This document shows positions 1 through 8,647 of a DNA stretch of 64,000 nucleotides, piece after piece. The notes beneath the pieces are model-generated. The model did not search any database, had not been told where the DNA came from, and was given only the letters and a program-made list of their open reading frames with translations. Origin of the DNA: Cupriavidus pauculus (GTDB lineage: Bacteria > Pseudomonadota > Gammaproteobacteria > Burkholderiales > Burkholderiaceae); NCBI RefSeq assembly GCF_002858765.1, contig NZ_PJRP01000002.1, positions 418,598 through 482,597 on the forward strand. The letters are read 5' to 3'. Each line of letters opens with the position of its first letter. The stretch's first letter is position 1. Position numbers and translations under genes: made by a program.

Positions 1-62
1 ACATGGTACTCCCGTACAAGATGCGTGCAAGATGAGGCATCAAGAGAGCGGCGGTCAGGTTT

Positions 63-104
63 GCTCCCCGCTCCTGCAATGCGGGAGAAGGGTTGGGGGA
101 GAGC
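63..104. repeat. Intergenic GC-rich palindromic repeat, copy A
   Basis: Degenerate copy of the palindromic family centred on CTCCC-N-GCGGGAG with a trailing arm GGGGGAGAG. It lies downstream of the glcF stop and pairs with copy B 46 bases away in the opposite orientation, as in a BIME-type arrangement. The rest of positions 1-252 holds only copy B; I see no gene there. Confidence 0.6.
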
Positions 105-150
105 ACCAGCTTTTCCATCACGAGAAACGTGTTCGTGCCGCAACGGCTTG

Positions 151-211
151 CCCTCTCCCTCTCCCTCTCCCTCTCCCTCTCCCTCTCCCTCTTCCACAAG
201 CGGGAGAGGGA
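151..211. repeat. Palindromic repeat copy B with a 7-unit hexamer expansion
   Basis: Positions 151-192 are seven perfect tandem copies of CCCTCT, followed by CTTGTGGAA-like filler and the right arm CGGGAGAGGG (201-210). It looks like the left arm of a normal repeat-family copy that has expanded by replication slippage. It lies about 40 bases beyond the glcF stop codon, so length changes would not alter a protein. Confidence 0.75.
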
Positions 212-252
212 AGACACGTGCGGTCCTGCGCTGCCTGCGTCCCCTATGTCCC

Positions 253-1524
253 CTACGCCGCCTGCGCTGCCACCGTCGGCGCCAGCATCCGGTCCACCAG
301 TTCCACCCAGTGGATCACCGGCGTGTCCGTGCCGCTTTGCAGGTGCGTGATGCAGCCGATATTGGCCGTGGCGATGGCGTCGGGCGATGTAGCCTGCAGC
401 TTGTTCAGCTTGTCGTCGCGCAGCTTGTACGACAGTTCGGGCTGCAGCACCGAATACGTGCCCGCCGAGCCGCAGCACAGGTGGCTGTCGGCGCAGAGCC
501 GCACATCCACGCCCAGGCGCGTCAGCAGCGCCTCCACCTTGCCGCGGATCTGCTGGCCGTGCTGCAGCGTGCAGGGCGGATGCCATGCCACGCGGCGGCC
601 ATCGCGCGGTACCGCGCCGGCCAGGCGGTGCAGGTCGTCGGCAAAATCGGGCAGCAGCTCGGACAGGTCGCGCGTCAGTGCCGACACGCGCGCGGCGCGT
701 TCGGCGTATTTGGGGTCGTTGCGCAGCAGGTGGCCGTAGTCCTTGACCATCGCGCCGCAGCCCGATGCCGTCATGACGATGGCTTCCGCGCCGGCCTGGA
801 TATGGGGCCACCAGGCGTCGATATTGGCGCGCATATTGTCGAGCCCGCCTGCATGGTCACCCGTGTGGAAGCGAATGGCGCCACAACATCCGGCCTCGCG
901 CGCCAACACCAGTTGCACGCCGAGTTTGTCGAGCACACGTGCCGTCGCGGCATTGATGTTGGGCGACATCGCCGGTTGCACACAGCCGTCGAGCAACAGC
1001 ATCTTGCGTGGATGTTCGTTGCGCGGCCACGTGCCGGGCGGTGTCGGGTGCGCCGGCACCTTGTTGCGCAGCGTCTGCGGCAGAAGCGGGCGGACGATCT
1101 GGCCAAGCTTGAGCGCCGGGCCGAACAGCCCGGGCCGCGTCAGGCCCTCGCGCAGCATCCAGCGCGCAATGCGCTGCTTCGCCGGACGCTGCACGCCTTG
1201 TTCGGCCAGCCGGTCGTCCACGATCTGCCGCCCGATGTCGACCAGCCGCCCGTACGTGACCCCCGACGGACAGGTCGATTCGCAGTTGCGGCAGGTCAGG
1301 CAGCGATCCAGGTGCAGGCGCGTGCTTTCGGTCACCGCGCTGCCTTCCAGCACCTGCTTCATCAGGTAGATACGGCCGCGCGGGCCGTCCAGCTCGTCGC
1401 CCAGCAACTGGTAGGTGGGGCAGGTGGCGGTACAGAAGCCGCAATGCACGCATTTGCCGACGATCGATTTCGCCTCTTCGCCTTCGGGCGTGTTGCGCAG
1501 GAATTCGGCCAGTGTGGTTTGCAT
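253..1524 (-). CDS. glcF: Glycolate oxidase iron-sulfur subunit GlcF
   Basis: The 423-residue iron-sulfur subunit of glycolate oxidase passes electrons from the GlcD/GlcE flavoproteins to the membrane quinone pool. Two 4Fe-4S ferredoxin motifs are complete: C25, C28, C31, C35 and C75, C78, C81, C85. Two cysteine-rich CCG domains follow, with GCCGA in the first half and LCCGSAG near the C-terminus, the usual GlcF/heterodisulfide-reductase layout. The length matches the family (about 400-420). The ATG is 43 bases beyond the glcE stop on the same strand, so it is probably the last gene of the glc operon. A glycerol-3-phosphate dehydrogenase GlpC-like role is a less likely alternative because glcD and glcE are adjacent. 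Confidence 0.93.
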   Translation of the reverse strand: MQTTLAEFLRNTPEGEEAKSIVGKCVHCGFCTATCPTYQLLGDELDGPRGRIYLMKQVLEGSAVTESTRLHLDRCLTCRNCESTCPSGVTYGRLVDIGRQIVDDRLAEQGVQRPAKQRIARWMLREGLTRPGLFGPALKLGQIVRPLLPQTLRNKVPAHPTPPGTWPRNEHPRKMLLLDGCVQPAMSPNINAATARVLDKLGVQLVLAREAGCCGAIRFHTGDHAGGLDNMRANIDAWWPHIQAGAEAIVMTASGCGAMVKDYGHLLRNDPKYAERAARVSALTRDLSELLPDFADDLHRLAGAVPRDGRRVAWHPPCTLQHGQQIRGKVEALLTRLGVDVRLCADSHLCCGSAGTYSVLQPELSYKLRDDKLNKLQATSPDAIATANIGCITHLQSGTDTPVIHWVELVDRMLAPTVAAQAA

Positions 1525-1567
1525 GGTGGGGGATCGTTATCGTTGGGGACCGTGTCCGGACGGTGGC

Positions 1568-2683
1568 TCAGAGCCCGCTGTACATGCGCTGCGGATTGAA
1601 GATGCCCGCTGGATCGAAGCTGGCCTTCAGCCGCTGGTGGATCGCGGCCAGCGGCGTCGAGAGCGGCGTGAACACACCCACGGCCTTGTCGCCGTTGCGG
1701 AACAGCGTGGCATGGCCACCCGCGGCCTGGGCGATGGCGCGGACCCGGTCGGCCGACGCGGTGCTGTCGTCCGGCGCCAGCCACCAGCGCTGGCCGCCGC
1801 CCCATTCCACAAGCTGTTCGCCGGGCAGGTCCAGCGGCTTTGTCACCGGCGGCACGGCAATGCGCCACAGTGCGCGGTCGGCGTCGCGTGCCGGCGTGAA
1901 GAACGGATGCGTCTGTTCGCGCAGGGCGGCCCACAGTTGCCCGGCGTGGCTGGCATCGACCACCTCGCCGCCCAGGCTGTCGCGCGCCGCGCAAACGGCG
2001 GCCGTGGCGCCGCTCAGGCGCACATGCAGCGCGCCGTCATGCCAGGCCGAAGCGGCAATTGGCAGCGGCTTGCCGCCCCATTTGTTGAGCTGGTCGATCG
2101 CGTCGGCCTGGGACAGCGCAAAACGCAGCGTGGCGTCGTCGAACGGCACCGGCAGCACCTTCAGCGATACCTCGGTGACCAGGCCCAGCGTGCCGAGCGA
2201 GCCGGCCAGCAGGCGCGACACATCGTAGCCGGCCACATTCTTCATGACCTGCCCGCCGAAGTTCAGGATCTCGCCCTTGCCGTCCATCAGCTGCGCACCC
2301 AGCACGAAATCGCGCAGGGCGCCCACCGACTGGCGACGCGGCCCCGACAGACCCGCCGCGAAGGCGCCGCCCAGCGTGGCGGTGCTGGCCTGGCCGCGCG
2401 TGGCAAAGTGGGGCGCCTCGAAGGCCAGCATCTGGCGATGTTCGGCCAGCACGTCCTCGATCTCGGCCAGCGGCGTGCCGCAGCGTGCGGTGATCACCAG
2501 TTCGGCCGGGTCGTAGTCGACGATGCCGCGATACGCCCGCGTGTCGAGCACGGTGCCGACCAGCGCCTGGCCATAGAAATCCTTGCTGCCGCCGCCGCGC
2601 AGCCGCAGCGGGGTGCGGCTGTCGCCGGCCTGGCGAATCGCGTCGCGGAAGGTCGCGAGTGTGGCGTCGAGGGTGGCTTGCAT
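1568..2683 (-). CDS. glcE: Glycolate oxidase FAD-binding subunit GlcE
   Basis: This 371-residue protein has one PCMH-type FAD-binding domain: LRGGGSKDF near residue 30, GGAFAAGLSGPRR near residue 105 and NVAGYDVSRL near residue 150. It is shorter than GlcD and lacks the C-terminal substrate-binding half of full flavin oxidases, as expected for GlcE, which works only in complex with GlcD and GlcF. It starts at ATG 49 bases downstream of the cation-channel gene and ends 43 bases before glcF, consistent with one transcript. The separation from glcD by the channel gene is the unusual point. Confidence 0.92.
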   Translation of the reverse strand: MQATLDATLATFRDAIRQAGDSRTPLRLRGGGSKDFYGQALVGTVLDTRAYRGIVDYDPAELVITARCGTPLAEIEDVLAEHRQMLAFEAPHFATRGQASTATLGGAFAAGLSGPRRQSVGALRDFVLGAQLMDGKGEILNFGGQVMKNVAGYDVSRLLAGSLGTLGLVTEVSLKVLPVPFDDATLRFALSQADAIDQLNKWGGKPLPIAASAWHDGALHVRLSGATAAVCAARDSLGGEVVDASHAGQLWAALREQTHPFFTPARDADRALWRIAVPPVTKPLDLPGEQLVEWGGGQRWWLAPDDSTASADRVRAIAQAAGGHATLFRNGDKAVGVFTPLSTPLAAIHQRLKASFDPAGIFNPQRMYSGL

Positions 2684-2732
2684 GAGGACGTGTCGGTATG
2701 GGGGTGGGTCGGTCAGCGGCGCAGCGGGCCAA

Positions 2733-3671
2733 TTATGTGCGCGGCGGCTTGGGCGGCGGCCGGTTCTCCACGGCGCCTTCGAGCCGGCCCTCCAGGCCGG
2801 GCTCGCTGCGGTAATCGGGCAGCGCGCTGCCGCAATGCTGGCAATACTTCGCGGACGGCTCGTGCCCTTCGGTCAGGCAGTGCTCGCACGAACGCGTGGT
2901 CAGCGGCCGCTTGATGATGCTGGCGGCCAGTTCGGCGCCGACGATGCCGGTCGGGAAGGCGATGATCCCGTAGCCCAGCAGGATCGTCAGCGACGTGATG
3001 AACTGCCCGATCGGCGTCTTGGGCACCATGTCGCCAAAGCCCGTGGTGGTCAGCGTGACGATGGCCCAGTACATGCTGAGGGGAATGCTGGTGAAGCCGT
3101 GCTCGGGCCCTTCCACCACGTACATCACGGTGCCCAGGATCACCGTGATGATGAACACGGTGCCCAGGAACACGAAGATCTTGCGCCGGCTGTTGGCCAG
3201 CGCGCGGGCCAGGATCTCGGCTTCCTCGAAGTACACGGTGAGCTTGAGGATCCGGAATACCCGCAGCAGGCGCAGCAGCCGCACGTCGATCAGGAAGGCC
3301 AGCTCGGGCACGAAGAACGACGCCCAGGTGGGCATGATCGAGATGAAGTCGATGATGCCGTAGAAGCTCAGCGCGTAACGCAGCGGGCGCTTCACCACGC
3401 ACAGCCGCATGATGTACTCGGCCGTGAACAGCAGCGTGAACATCCATTCCAGCGCCGTGAAGGCCGTGCCCAGGCGCGCGTGGATGGACGGCACGCTGTC
3501 CAGCATCACCACGCCGACGCTGGCGACGATGGCAATCAGCAGCACGACGTCGAACAGCCGCCCCGGGCGGGTGTCGGCTTCAAAGATGATCGTGTACCAG
3601 TGCTGGCGCCAGCCCGATTCGGGCTGGCCCAGGCGCTGGCGGATCATGGCGTTGGTGTGGCGTTGTGGCAT
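2733..3671 (-). CDS. Voltage-gated-type potassium/cation channel with cysteine-pair tail
   Basis: This 312-residue membrane protein has the six-segment voltage-gated ion channel fold. Hydrophobic stretches begin near residue 41; an S4-like arginine ladder lies at 131-140 (R131, R134, R137, R140), followed by the pore helix and the selectivity filter TTTGFGD at 208-214. GFGD, like GYGD, indicates potassium selectivity. After the last helix comes a cytoplasmic tail with C252-x2-C255 and C267-x2-C270, a likely zinc ribbon, then a proline-rich end. It sits co-directionally between glcD (72-base gap) and glcE (49-base gap), so it is probably co-transcribed with glycolate oxidase. The channel call is firm; ion selectivity and the link to glycolate metabolism are inferred. 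Confidence 0.88.
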   Translation of the reverse strand: MPQRHTNAMIRQRLGQPESGWRQHWYTIIFEADTRPGRLFDVVLLIAIVASVGVVMLDSVPSIHARLGTAFTALEWMFTLLFTAEYIMRLCVVKRPLRYALSFYGIIDFISIMPTWASFFVPELAFLIDVRLLRLLRVFRILKLTVYFEEAEILARALANSRRKIFVFLGTVFIITVILGTVMYVVEGPEHGFTSIPLSMYWAIVTLTTTGFGDMVPKTPIGQFITSLTILLGYGIIAFPTGIVGAELAASIIKRPLTTRSCEHCLTEGHEPSAKYCQHCGSALPDYRSEPGLEGRLEGAVENRPPPKPPRT

Positions 3672-3743
3672 GTCTGACGAAACGGTTGAGCGGGTGAGCG
3701 GAAAGGCGGCGTGCCGCCCGCCCCGCCGGGCCCTGCGCGTCGA

Positions 3744-5246
3744 TCAGAATCGCGGGATGTCGGGGTGGGGCAGCAAGCCGCGCCTGACGTGCATCTTGCC
3801 GTATTCGGCACAGCGCGCCAGGGTCGGGATGGCCTTGTCCGGGTTGAGCAGGCGTGCCGGATCGAACGCCGCCTTCACGCCGAAGAACGCCTCGCATTCC
3901 TCGCGCGAGAACTGCACGCACATCGAATTGAGCTTTTCCACGCCCACGCCGTGCTCGCCGGTCACGGTGCCGCCCAGTTCGACGCAGGTCTCCAGGATGT
4001 CGGAGCCGAACAGCTCGGCGCGGTGCCATTCATCGACATCGCCGCCATCGAACAGGATCAGCGGGTGCATGTTGCCATCGCCGGCATGGAACACGTTGAT
4101 GCACCGCAAGCCGTACTTCTGCTCCATCTTTTCGATGCGCTTGAGCAGCGTGCCGATGTGCTTGCGCGGGATGGTGCCGTCCATGCAGTAGTAGTCGGGC
4201 GAGATGCGGCCCGCCGCCGGGAAGGCGTTCTTGCGCCCGCTCCAGAAGCGCAGGCGTTCGGCCTCGTTCTGCGACACCGTGATGCGCGTGGCGCCCGATG
4301 CGCGAAGCACCTCGCTCATGCGGCCGATTTCCTCGGCCACTTCCTCGGGCGTGCCGTCGGACTCGCACAGCAGGATCGCGGCGGCGTCGAGGTCGTAGCC
4401 GGCCTTGACGAATTCCTCCACGGCGGCCGTGGCGGGCCGATCCATCATTTCCAGGCCGGCCGGGATGATGCCCGCGGCGATCACATCGGCCACGGCATTG
4501 CCGCCCTTTTCCACGTCGTCGAAGCTGGCCATGATGACCTGTGCCAGCTGCGGCTTGGGGATGAGCCGGACGGTGACTTCGGTGACCACGGCCAGCATGC
4601 CTTCGGAGCCGATGATCGTGGCCAGCAGGTCCAGGCCCGGCGAATCGGGCGCCTCGGAGCCGAACACCACCACATCGCCTTCCATCGTCACGGCGCGCAC
4701 GCGCAGCACGTTGTGCACGGTCAGGCCGTACTTCAGGCAATGCACGCCGCCCGAGTTTTCGGCCACGTTGCCGCCGATGGAGCAGGCGATCTGCGACGAG
4801 GGATCAGGTGCGTAATAGAGATTGTGCGGCGCGGCCGCTTCGGAAATGGCCAGGTTGCGCACGCCGGGCTGGACCACCGCCGTGCGCGAATACGGATCGA
4901 CCGACAGGATGCGCTTGAACTTGGCCAGCGACAGCACCAGGCCGCCCGCGACCGGCATGGCACCGCCCGACAGGCTGGTGCCGGAACCACGCGGCACCAC
5001 GGGCACGCCCAGTTCATGGCACAGGCGCAGCACGGCGCAGACCTGGTCCTCGGTGTCGGGCAGCACCACGGCGTCGGGCACCTGCCGATAGGCCGCCAGG
5101 CCATCGCACTCGTAGGGGACGGTGTCTTCGGCCCGCCACAGCACGGCGGCGTCGGGCAGGATGGCCGCAAGCCTGGCCAGCAGCGCGGCGCGGCGACTCT
5201 CGGCGGATCCATCCGCAACGGTGTGGGCGTCTTGCGGGGCGTTCAT
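3744..5246 (-). CDS. glcD: Glycolate oxidase subunit GlcD (FAD-linked oxidase)
   Basis: At 500 residues this is the catalytic flavoprotein of glycolate oxidase, oxidising glycolate to glyoxylate. The PCMH FAD-binding domain covers roughly residues 50-235, with PRGSGTSLSGGA near 85, GGNVAENSGG near 150 and GSEGMLAVVTEVTVRL near 210. The C-terminal FAD-oxidase domain carries HAGDGNMHP and GEHGVGVEK near its end. An AGGAG Shine-Dalgarno sits about 9 bases before the ATG. It begins a probable operon glcD-channel-glcE-glcF, with the LysR gene 219 bases upstream on the same strand. Family members also oxidise D-lactate or 2-hydroxyglutarate, but glcE and glcF nearby favour glycolate. Confidence 0.9.
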   Translation of the reverse strand: MNAPQDAHTVADGSAESRRAALLARLAAILPDAAVLWRAEDTVPYECDGLAAYRQVPDAVVLPDTEDQVCAVLRLCHELGVPVVPRGSGTSLSGGAMPVAGGLVLSLAKFKRILSVDPYSRTAVVQPGVRNLAISEAAAPHNLYYAPDPSSQIACSIGGNVAENSGGVHCLKYGLTVHNVLRVRAVTMEGDVVVFGSEAPDSPGLDLLATIIGSEGMLAVVTEVTVRLIPKPQLAQVIMASFDDVEKGGNAVADVIAAGIIPAGLEMMDRPATAAVEEFVKAGYDLDAAAILLCESDGTPEEVAEEIGRMSEVLRASGATRITVSQNEAERLRFWSGRKNAFPAAGRISPDYYCMDGTIPRKHIGTLLKRIEKMEQKYGLRCINVFHAGDGNMHPLILFDGGDVDEWHRAELFGSDILETCVELGGTVTGEHGVGVEKLNSMCVQFSREECEAFFGVKAAFDPARLLNPDKAIPTLARCAEYGKMHVRRGLLPHPDIPRF

Positions 5247-5465
5247 GGCAGCAACTCCTGTGACGGACCGGGCGCCGCATGCTGCTTCGCAGGCACGCGG
5301 CCGGGACGGCAGACTATAGCGCAGGCACCTCGCCAGGCGGGCGCCCGGGTACGTGAATTCCGCATGCCGACCCGATCAAAATGGTTCATGCCGGCGCGGC
5401 AGGGGTGGTTGACCGGCGCACACCGTCGTCGGGCAGGGGACGCTTCCAGCGTAGTGGCTCAGGCG

Positions 5466-6356
5466 CTACCAGTCCAGCCCGAGCAGCCAGTCGATGAAGT
5501 AGCGCGCCTCGGGCATCAGCGGCGCCTGCTCGCGTTCCACGATGTAGTAGCCGTGCGGCGAGATCGATTCCACGTCCAGCAGCTTCACCATCTGGCCGGC
5601 CGCCAGCCACTGGCGCGCCATGCGCTGGCGCACCAGGCCCACGCCCTGGTTCGACACGATGGCCTCCAGCATCAGGCCGATGTCGTTGAACTGGGCGCCG
5701 GTCTGCGGCTCCGGCCAGTCCAGGCCCGCGGTCTCGAACCACGGACGCCAAGGTTCCAACGGGCTGCGCAGCAGCGTCAGGTTGTGCAGGTCCTCGGGCT
5801 TCGTGATGGCAAAGCCGTTCACGCGCTCGTAGTATTCGCGGCCGCAGGCCGGGAACACCGGCTCTACCAGCAGCTTCGTGGTCTTCAGGTCCGGATAGCG
5901 GCCCGTGCCGTAGCGGATCTCGATGTCGGTATCCTCGGCCTTCACATCCAGAAACGGCACGGCCAGGTGCAGCTCCAGGTCGATATGCGGATACAGCGCG
6001 CTGAACTCGGGCAGGCGCGGCACCAGGTGCTGGCGGCCGAAGGTGGGCGGAATGGCCACGCGCAGGCGCGTGCGCAGCTTGTTGTACTCGGGCCGGGCCA
6101 GTTCGTTGAGCGATTTCAGCGCATCCTGCACGTTGCGCTGGTAGCGCGTGCCGGCCGCCGTGAGCCGCAGCGCGGCATTCGAGCGCACGAACAGATCCTC
6201 GCCCCAGAGCTCCTCCAGGTTCTTGATGCGGTGCGAGACCGCGCTGGGCGTGACCGAGAGTTCTTCGGCCGCGCGGGCAAAGCTGCCCAGGCGCGCCGCG
6301 GACTCGAAGGCGATCAGCAGGTGCAGCGGCGGAACGCGTTGAAAGACCGATGCCAT
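5466..6356 (-). CDS. LysR-family transcriptional regulator (GcvA-like)
   Basis: This 296-residue LysR-type regulator has an N-terminal winged helix-turn-helix at about residues 8-66 (FARAAEELSVTPSAVSHRIK) and a periplasmic-binding-like effector domain at about 93-296. The helix sequence resembles the GcvA/AmpR branch. It starts 10 bases after the stop of the 472-residue FAD oxidase and is 219 bases ahead of glcD, all on one strand. It is therefore translated with the upstream oxidase and well placed to control that gene, the glc operon, or both. The effector is unknown; a 2-hydroxyacid is a guess from context. The 5247-5465 gap has only a weak -10-like element (TATAGT on the minus strand near 5315). 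Confidence 0.88.
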   Translation of the reverse strand: MASVFQRVPPLHLLIAFESAARLGSFARAAEELSVTPSAVSHRIKNLEELWGEDLFVRSNAALRLTAAGTRYQRNVQDALKSLNELARPEYNKLRTRLRVAIPPTFGRQHLVPRLPEFSALYPHIDLELHLAVPFLDVKAEDTDIEIRYGTGRYPDLKTTKLLVEPVFPACGREYYERVNGFAITKPEDLHNLTLLRSPLEPWRPWFETAGLDWPEPQTGAQFNDIGLMLEAIVSNQGVGLVRQRMARQWLAAGQMVKLLDVESISPHGYYIVEREQAPLMPEARYFIDWLLGLDW

Positions 6357-6366
6357 GGCTGCGGCC

Positions 6367-7785
6367 TCAGCGCGAGGCGCTGAAGATCTTGCCCGGGTTC
6401 AGGATATGGTTCGGGTCCAGCGCGTCCTTGATGGCGCGCATCAGGTCCAGCGCATCCTCGCCGTGCTCCTGCACCAGGAAGCCGATCTTGTGCAGGCCCA
6501 CGCCGTGTTCGCCGGTGCAGGTGCCGCCCATCGACAGCGCGCGCTCCACGATCCGGCGGTTGATGTCCTCGGCCTCGGCCATTTCCTCGGGCTTGCTGGT
6601 ATCGACCAGGATCGCCACGTGGAAATTGCCGTCGCCAACGTGGCCGACGATCGGGCAGGGCAGCGACGAGGCGTTCAGGTCGCGCTCGGTCTCGGTCACG
6701 CAATCGGCCAGGCGCGAAATCGGCACGCAGACGTCGGTGGTCACCGCGCGGCAGCCGGGCTTGAGCTGCAGCATCGCAAAGTAGGCCGTGTGGCGGGCAT
6801 TCCAGAGTCGCGTGCGGTCTTCGGGGCGGGTGGCCCACTCGAAGCCCTGGCCGCCGTGCTCGGCCACGATTTCCTGCACGGTTTCGGCCTGCTCGCGCAC
6901 GCCGGCCTCGGTGCCGTGGAATTCAAAGAACAGGTGCGGGGTTTCGGGCAGCGTCAGGTTGTCGTGCCGGTTGATGGCGCGGATGGCCAGCGCATCGACG
7001 AATTCCACGCGCGCCACCGGCACGCCCAGCTGGATGGTCTGGATGGTCGCGCGTACCGCGTCGCCCATGCTCGGGAACGCGCACACGGCCGCCGAAATGG
7101 CCTCGGGCTGCGGATACAGGCGCACCGTGACCTCGGTGATGATGCCCAGCGTGCCTTCGCTGCCGATGAACAGGCGGGTCAGGTCGTAGCCGGCCGACGA
7201 CTTGCGCGCGTGCGTGCCGGTGCGGATCACGCGGCCATCCGCCGTGACCACGGTCAAGGCCAGCACGTTCTCGCGCATGGTGCCGTAGCGCACGGCGTTG
7301 GTGCCCGACGCGCGCGTGGCGCACATGCCGCCCAGCGACGCGTCCGCGCCCGGATCGATCGGGAAGAACAGGCCCGTGTCCTTGATTTCCTGGTTCAGCT
7401 GCTTGCGCGTGACGCCCGGCTGCACGGTGACGGTCAGGTCTTCGGGGTGGACGGCCAGCACGCGGTTCATTTGTGACAGGTCGAGGCTGACCCCGCCGGC
7501 CACGGCCAGCAGGTGGCCTTCGAGCGACGAACCGGCGCCATAGGGGATCAGCGGCACACCATGTGCGTTGCACAGTTTGGCCACCTCGGCCACTTCCTCG
7601 GTGCTGTGGGCAAACACCACGGCATCGGGCAGGGCGGGCGGAAACGGCGATTCGTCGCGGCCATGGTGCTCGCGCACGCCGTTCGAGGTGGAAAACCGGT
7701 CGCCGAAGCGGGAAGTCAGGGCATCGGCCAGCGCGGAGGGGAACGGACGGCGCGCCAGGGCGGCGGCAGGTGTGGGGTGGTTCAT
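6367..7785 (-). CDS. FAD-linked D-2-hydroxyacid (D-lactate) dehydrogenase
   Basis: The 472-residue protein is a full-length flavin oxidase of the D-lactate dehydrogenase (cytochrome)/GlcD superfamily. FAD-binding landmarks are PYGAGSSLEGH near residue 80, DPGADASLGGM near 145 and GSEGTLGIITEVTVRL near 205; the C-terminal domain has HVGDGNFHV and GEHGVGLHK. It is clearly paralogous to the GlcD 1.1 kb downstream but lacks partner subunits of its own, as in mitochondrial-type D-lactate dehydrogenase. It probably oxidises D-lactate or a related D-2-hydroxyacid with electrons passed to a cytochrome or quinone. The LysR gene follows after 10 bases. Substrate assignment is by family only. Confidence 0.85.
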   Translation of the reverse strand: MNHPTPAAALARRPFPSALADALTSRFGDRFSTSNGVREHHGRDESPFPPALPDAVVFAHSTEEVAEVAKLCNAHGVPLIPYGAGSSLEGHLLAVAGGVSLDLSQMNRVLAVHPEDLTVTVQPGVTRKQLNQEIKDTGLFFPIDPGADASLGGMCATRASGTNAVRYGTMRENVLALTVVTADGRVIRTGTHARKSSAGYDLTRLFIGSEGTLGIITEVTVRLYPQPEAISAAVCAFPSMGDAVRATIQTIQLGVPVARVEFVDALAIRAINRHDNLTLPETPHLFFEFHGTEAGVREQAETVQEIVAEHGGQGFEWATRPEDRTRLWNARHTAYFAMLQLKPGCRAVTTDVCVPISRLADCVTETERDLNASSLPCPIVGHVGDGNFHVAILVDTSKPEEMAEAEDINRRIVERALSMGGTCTGEHGVGLHKIGFLVQEHGEDALDLMRAIKDALDPNHILNPGKIFSASR

Positions 7786-7979
7786 GCGGGTCTCCGGGCG
7801 GGCCGTATGGCTCTGTATGCAGTGGAATGCCGCTATTCTACGACTCGCCTACGCCGTGTGCGCCACCTGATGGATGGGCAAGAGCCGTCGGTCGGCCGAT
7901 AAACGGCCATCCAGGACCGGAAGCAGGCCATAATTGCGCCACTTCAGAAGGAACCACCCTAGAACACAAGGAGACCGGC

Positions 7980-8534
7980 ATGGGAAACCGCCTGTCCAAG
8001 ATTGCCACGCGCACCGGCGATGCCGGCACCACCGGCCTCGGTGACGGCAGCCGCGTGGGCAAGAACAGCCTGCGCATCGCCGCAATCGGCGACGTCGACG
8101 AGCTGAATTCCCACATCGGCCTGCTGCTGACCGAGCCGGAGGTGCCGGCCGATGTGCGCGATGCGCTGCTTCATATCCAGCATGACCTGTTCGACCTGGG
8201 CGGCGAGCTGTCGATTCCCGGGTACACGCTGCTGAAGGAACCCCAGGTGGCGCAACTCGATACCTGGCTGGCGCACTACAACGCCAGCCTGCCGCGCCTG
8301 GCCGAATTCATCCTGCCGGGCGGCAGCCGCACCGCCGCCCAAGCCCACGTCTGCCGTACCGTGTGCCGGCGCGCCGAGCGTTCGCTGGTGGAACTGGGCG
8401 CCGCCGAAGCGCTCAACGAGGCGCCGCGCCAGTATCTGAACCGGCTCTCGGACCTGTTGTTCGTGCTGGCCCGCGTGCTGAACCGCGTGGGCGGCGGCAC
8501 CGACGTGCTGTGGCAGCGCGAGCGTCAATCCTGA
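7980..8534 (+). CDS. Cob(I)alamin adenosyltransferase, PduO type
   Basis: This 184-residue protein converts cob(I)alamin and ATP to adenosylcobalamin. The N-terminal ATP-binding motif TRTGDAGTTGLGDGSR (residues about 9-24), the central VDELNSHIG and the C-terminal LSDLLFVLARVLN are diagnostic for PduO/MMAB-type enzymes. I chose the ATG at 7980 because AAGGAG (7968-7973) precedes it at a good distance and homologues begin with a similar MGNRLSKI; the open frame upstream is GC-rich read-through. It is divergent from the FAD oxidase. An AT-rich 7-bp stem (8537-8552) followed by TTTT lies just after the stop. Confidence 0.93.
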   Translation: MGNRLSKIATRTGDAGTTGLGDGSRVGKNSLRIAAIGDVDELNSHIGLLLTEPEVPADVRDALLHIQHDLFDLGGELSIPGYTLLKEPQVAQLDTWLAHYNASLPRLAEFILPGGSRTAAQAHVCRTVCRRAERSLVELGAAEALNEAPRQYLNRLSDLLFVLARVLNRVGGGTDVLWQRERQS

Positions 8535-8536
8535 AT

Positions 8537-8552
8537 GTTATCTTTAGATAAC
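8537..8552 (+). terminator. Possible weak terminator or operator after the adenosyltransferase
   Basis: GTTATCT and AGATAAC form a perfect 7-bp inverted repeat with a TT loop, followed by CTTTT. It starts three bases after the stop codon at 8534. The stem is AT-only apart from two pairs, so it would be a weak terminator; binding by a dimeric protein upstream of dnaK is the alternative. Confidence 0.4.
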
Positions 8553-8617
8553 TTTTGAACATTTGGCCGATGCGGCCGGATAAACCGAGAAAATTACTCG
8601 GAATTGCAGATTACACC

Positions 8618-8645
8618 CTTGAAATGGCCCGGGACGGCCACATTT
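8618..8645 (+). promoter_or_regulatory. Sigma-32 (RpoH) type heat-shock promoter of dnaK
   Basis: CTTGAAA at 8618-8624 is an exact match to the heat-shock -35 consensus. After a 13-base spacer, CCACATTT (8638-8645) matches the -10 consensus CCCCATNT at seven of eight positions. Transcription would start near 8652, giving a leader of about 50 bases to the dnaK ATG. Confidence 0.8.
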
Positions 8646-8647
8646 CG

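Noticed and set aside
151..192. CRISPR-like array
   Set aside because: The unit is a 6-base tandem repeat with no spacers; it is a simple-sequence tract.
3711..6383. A long plus-strand open frame opposite glcD and the LysR gene (890 codons)
   Set aside because: Composition and lack of any domain mark it as a shadow of the real minus-strand genes.
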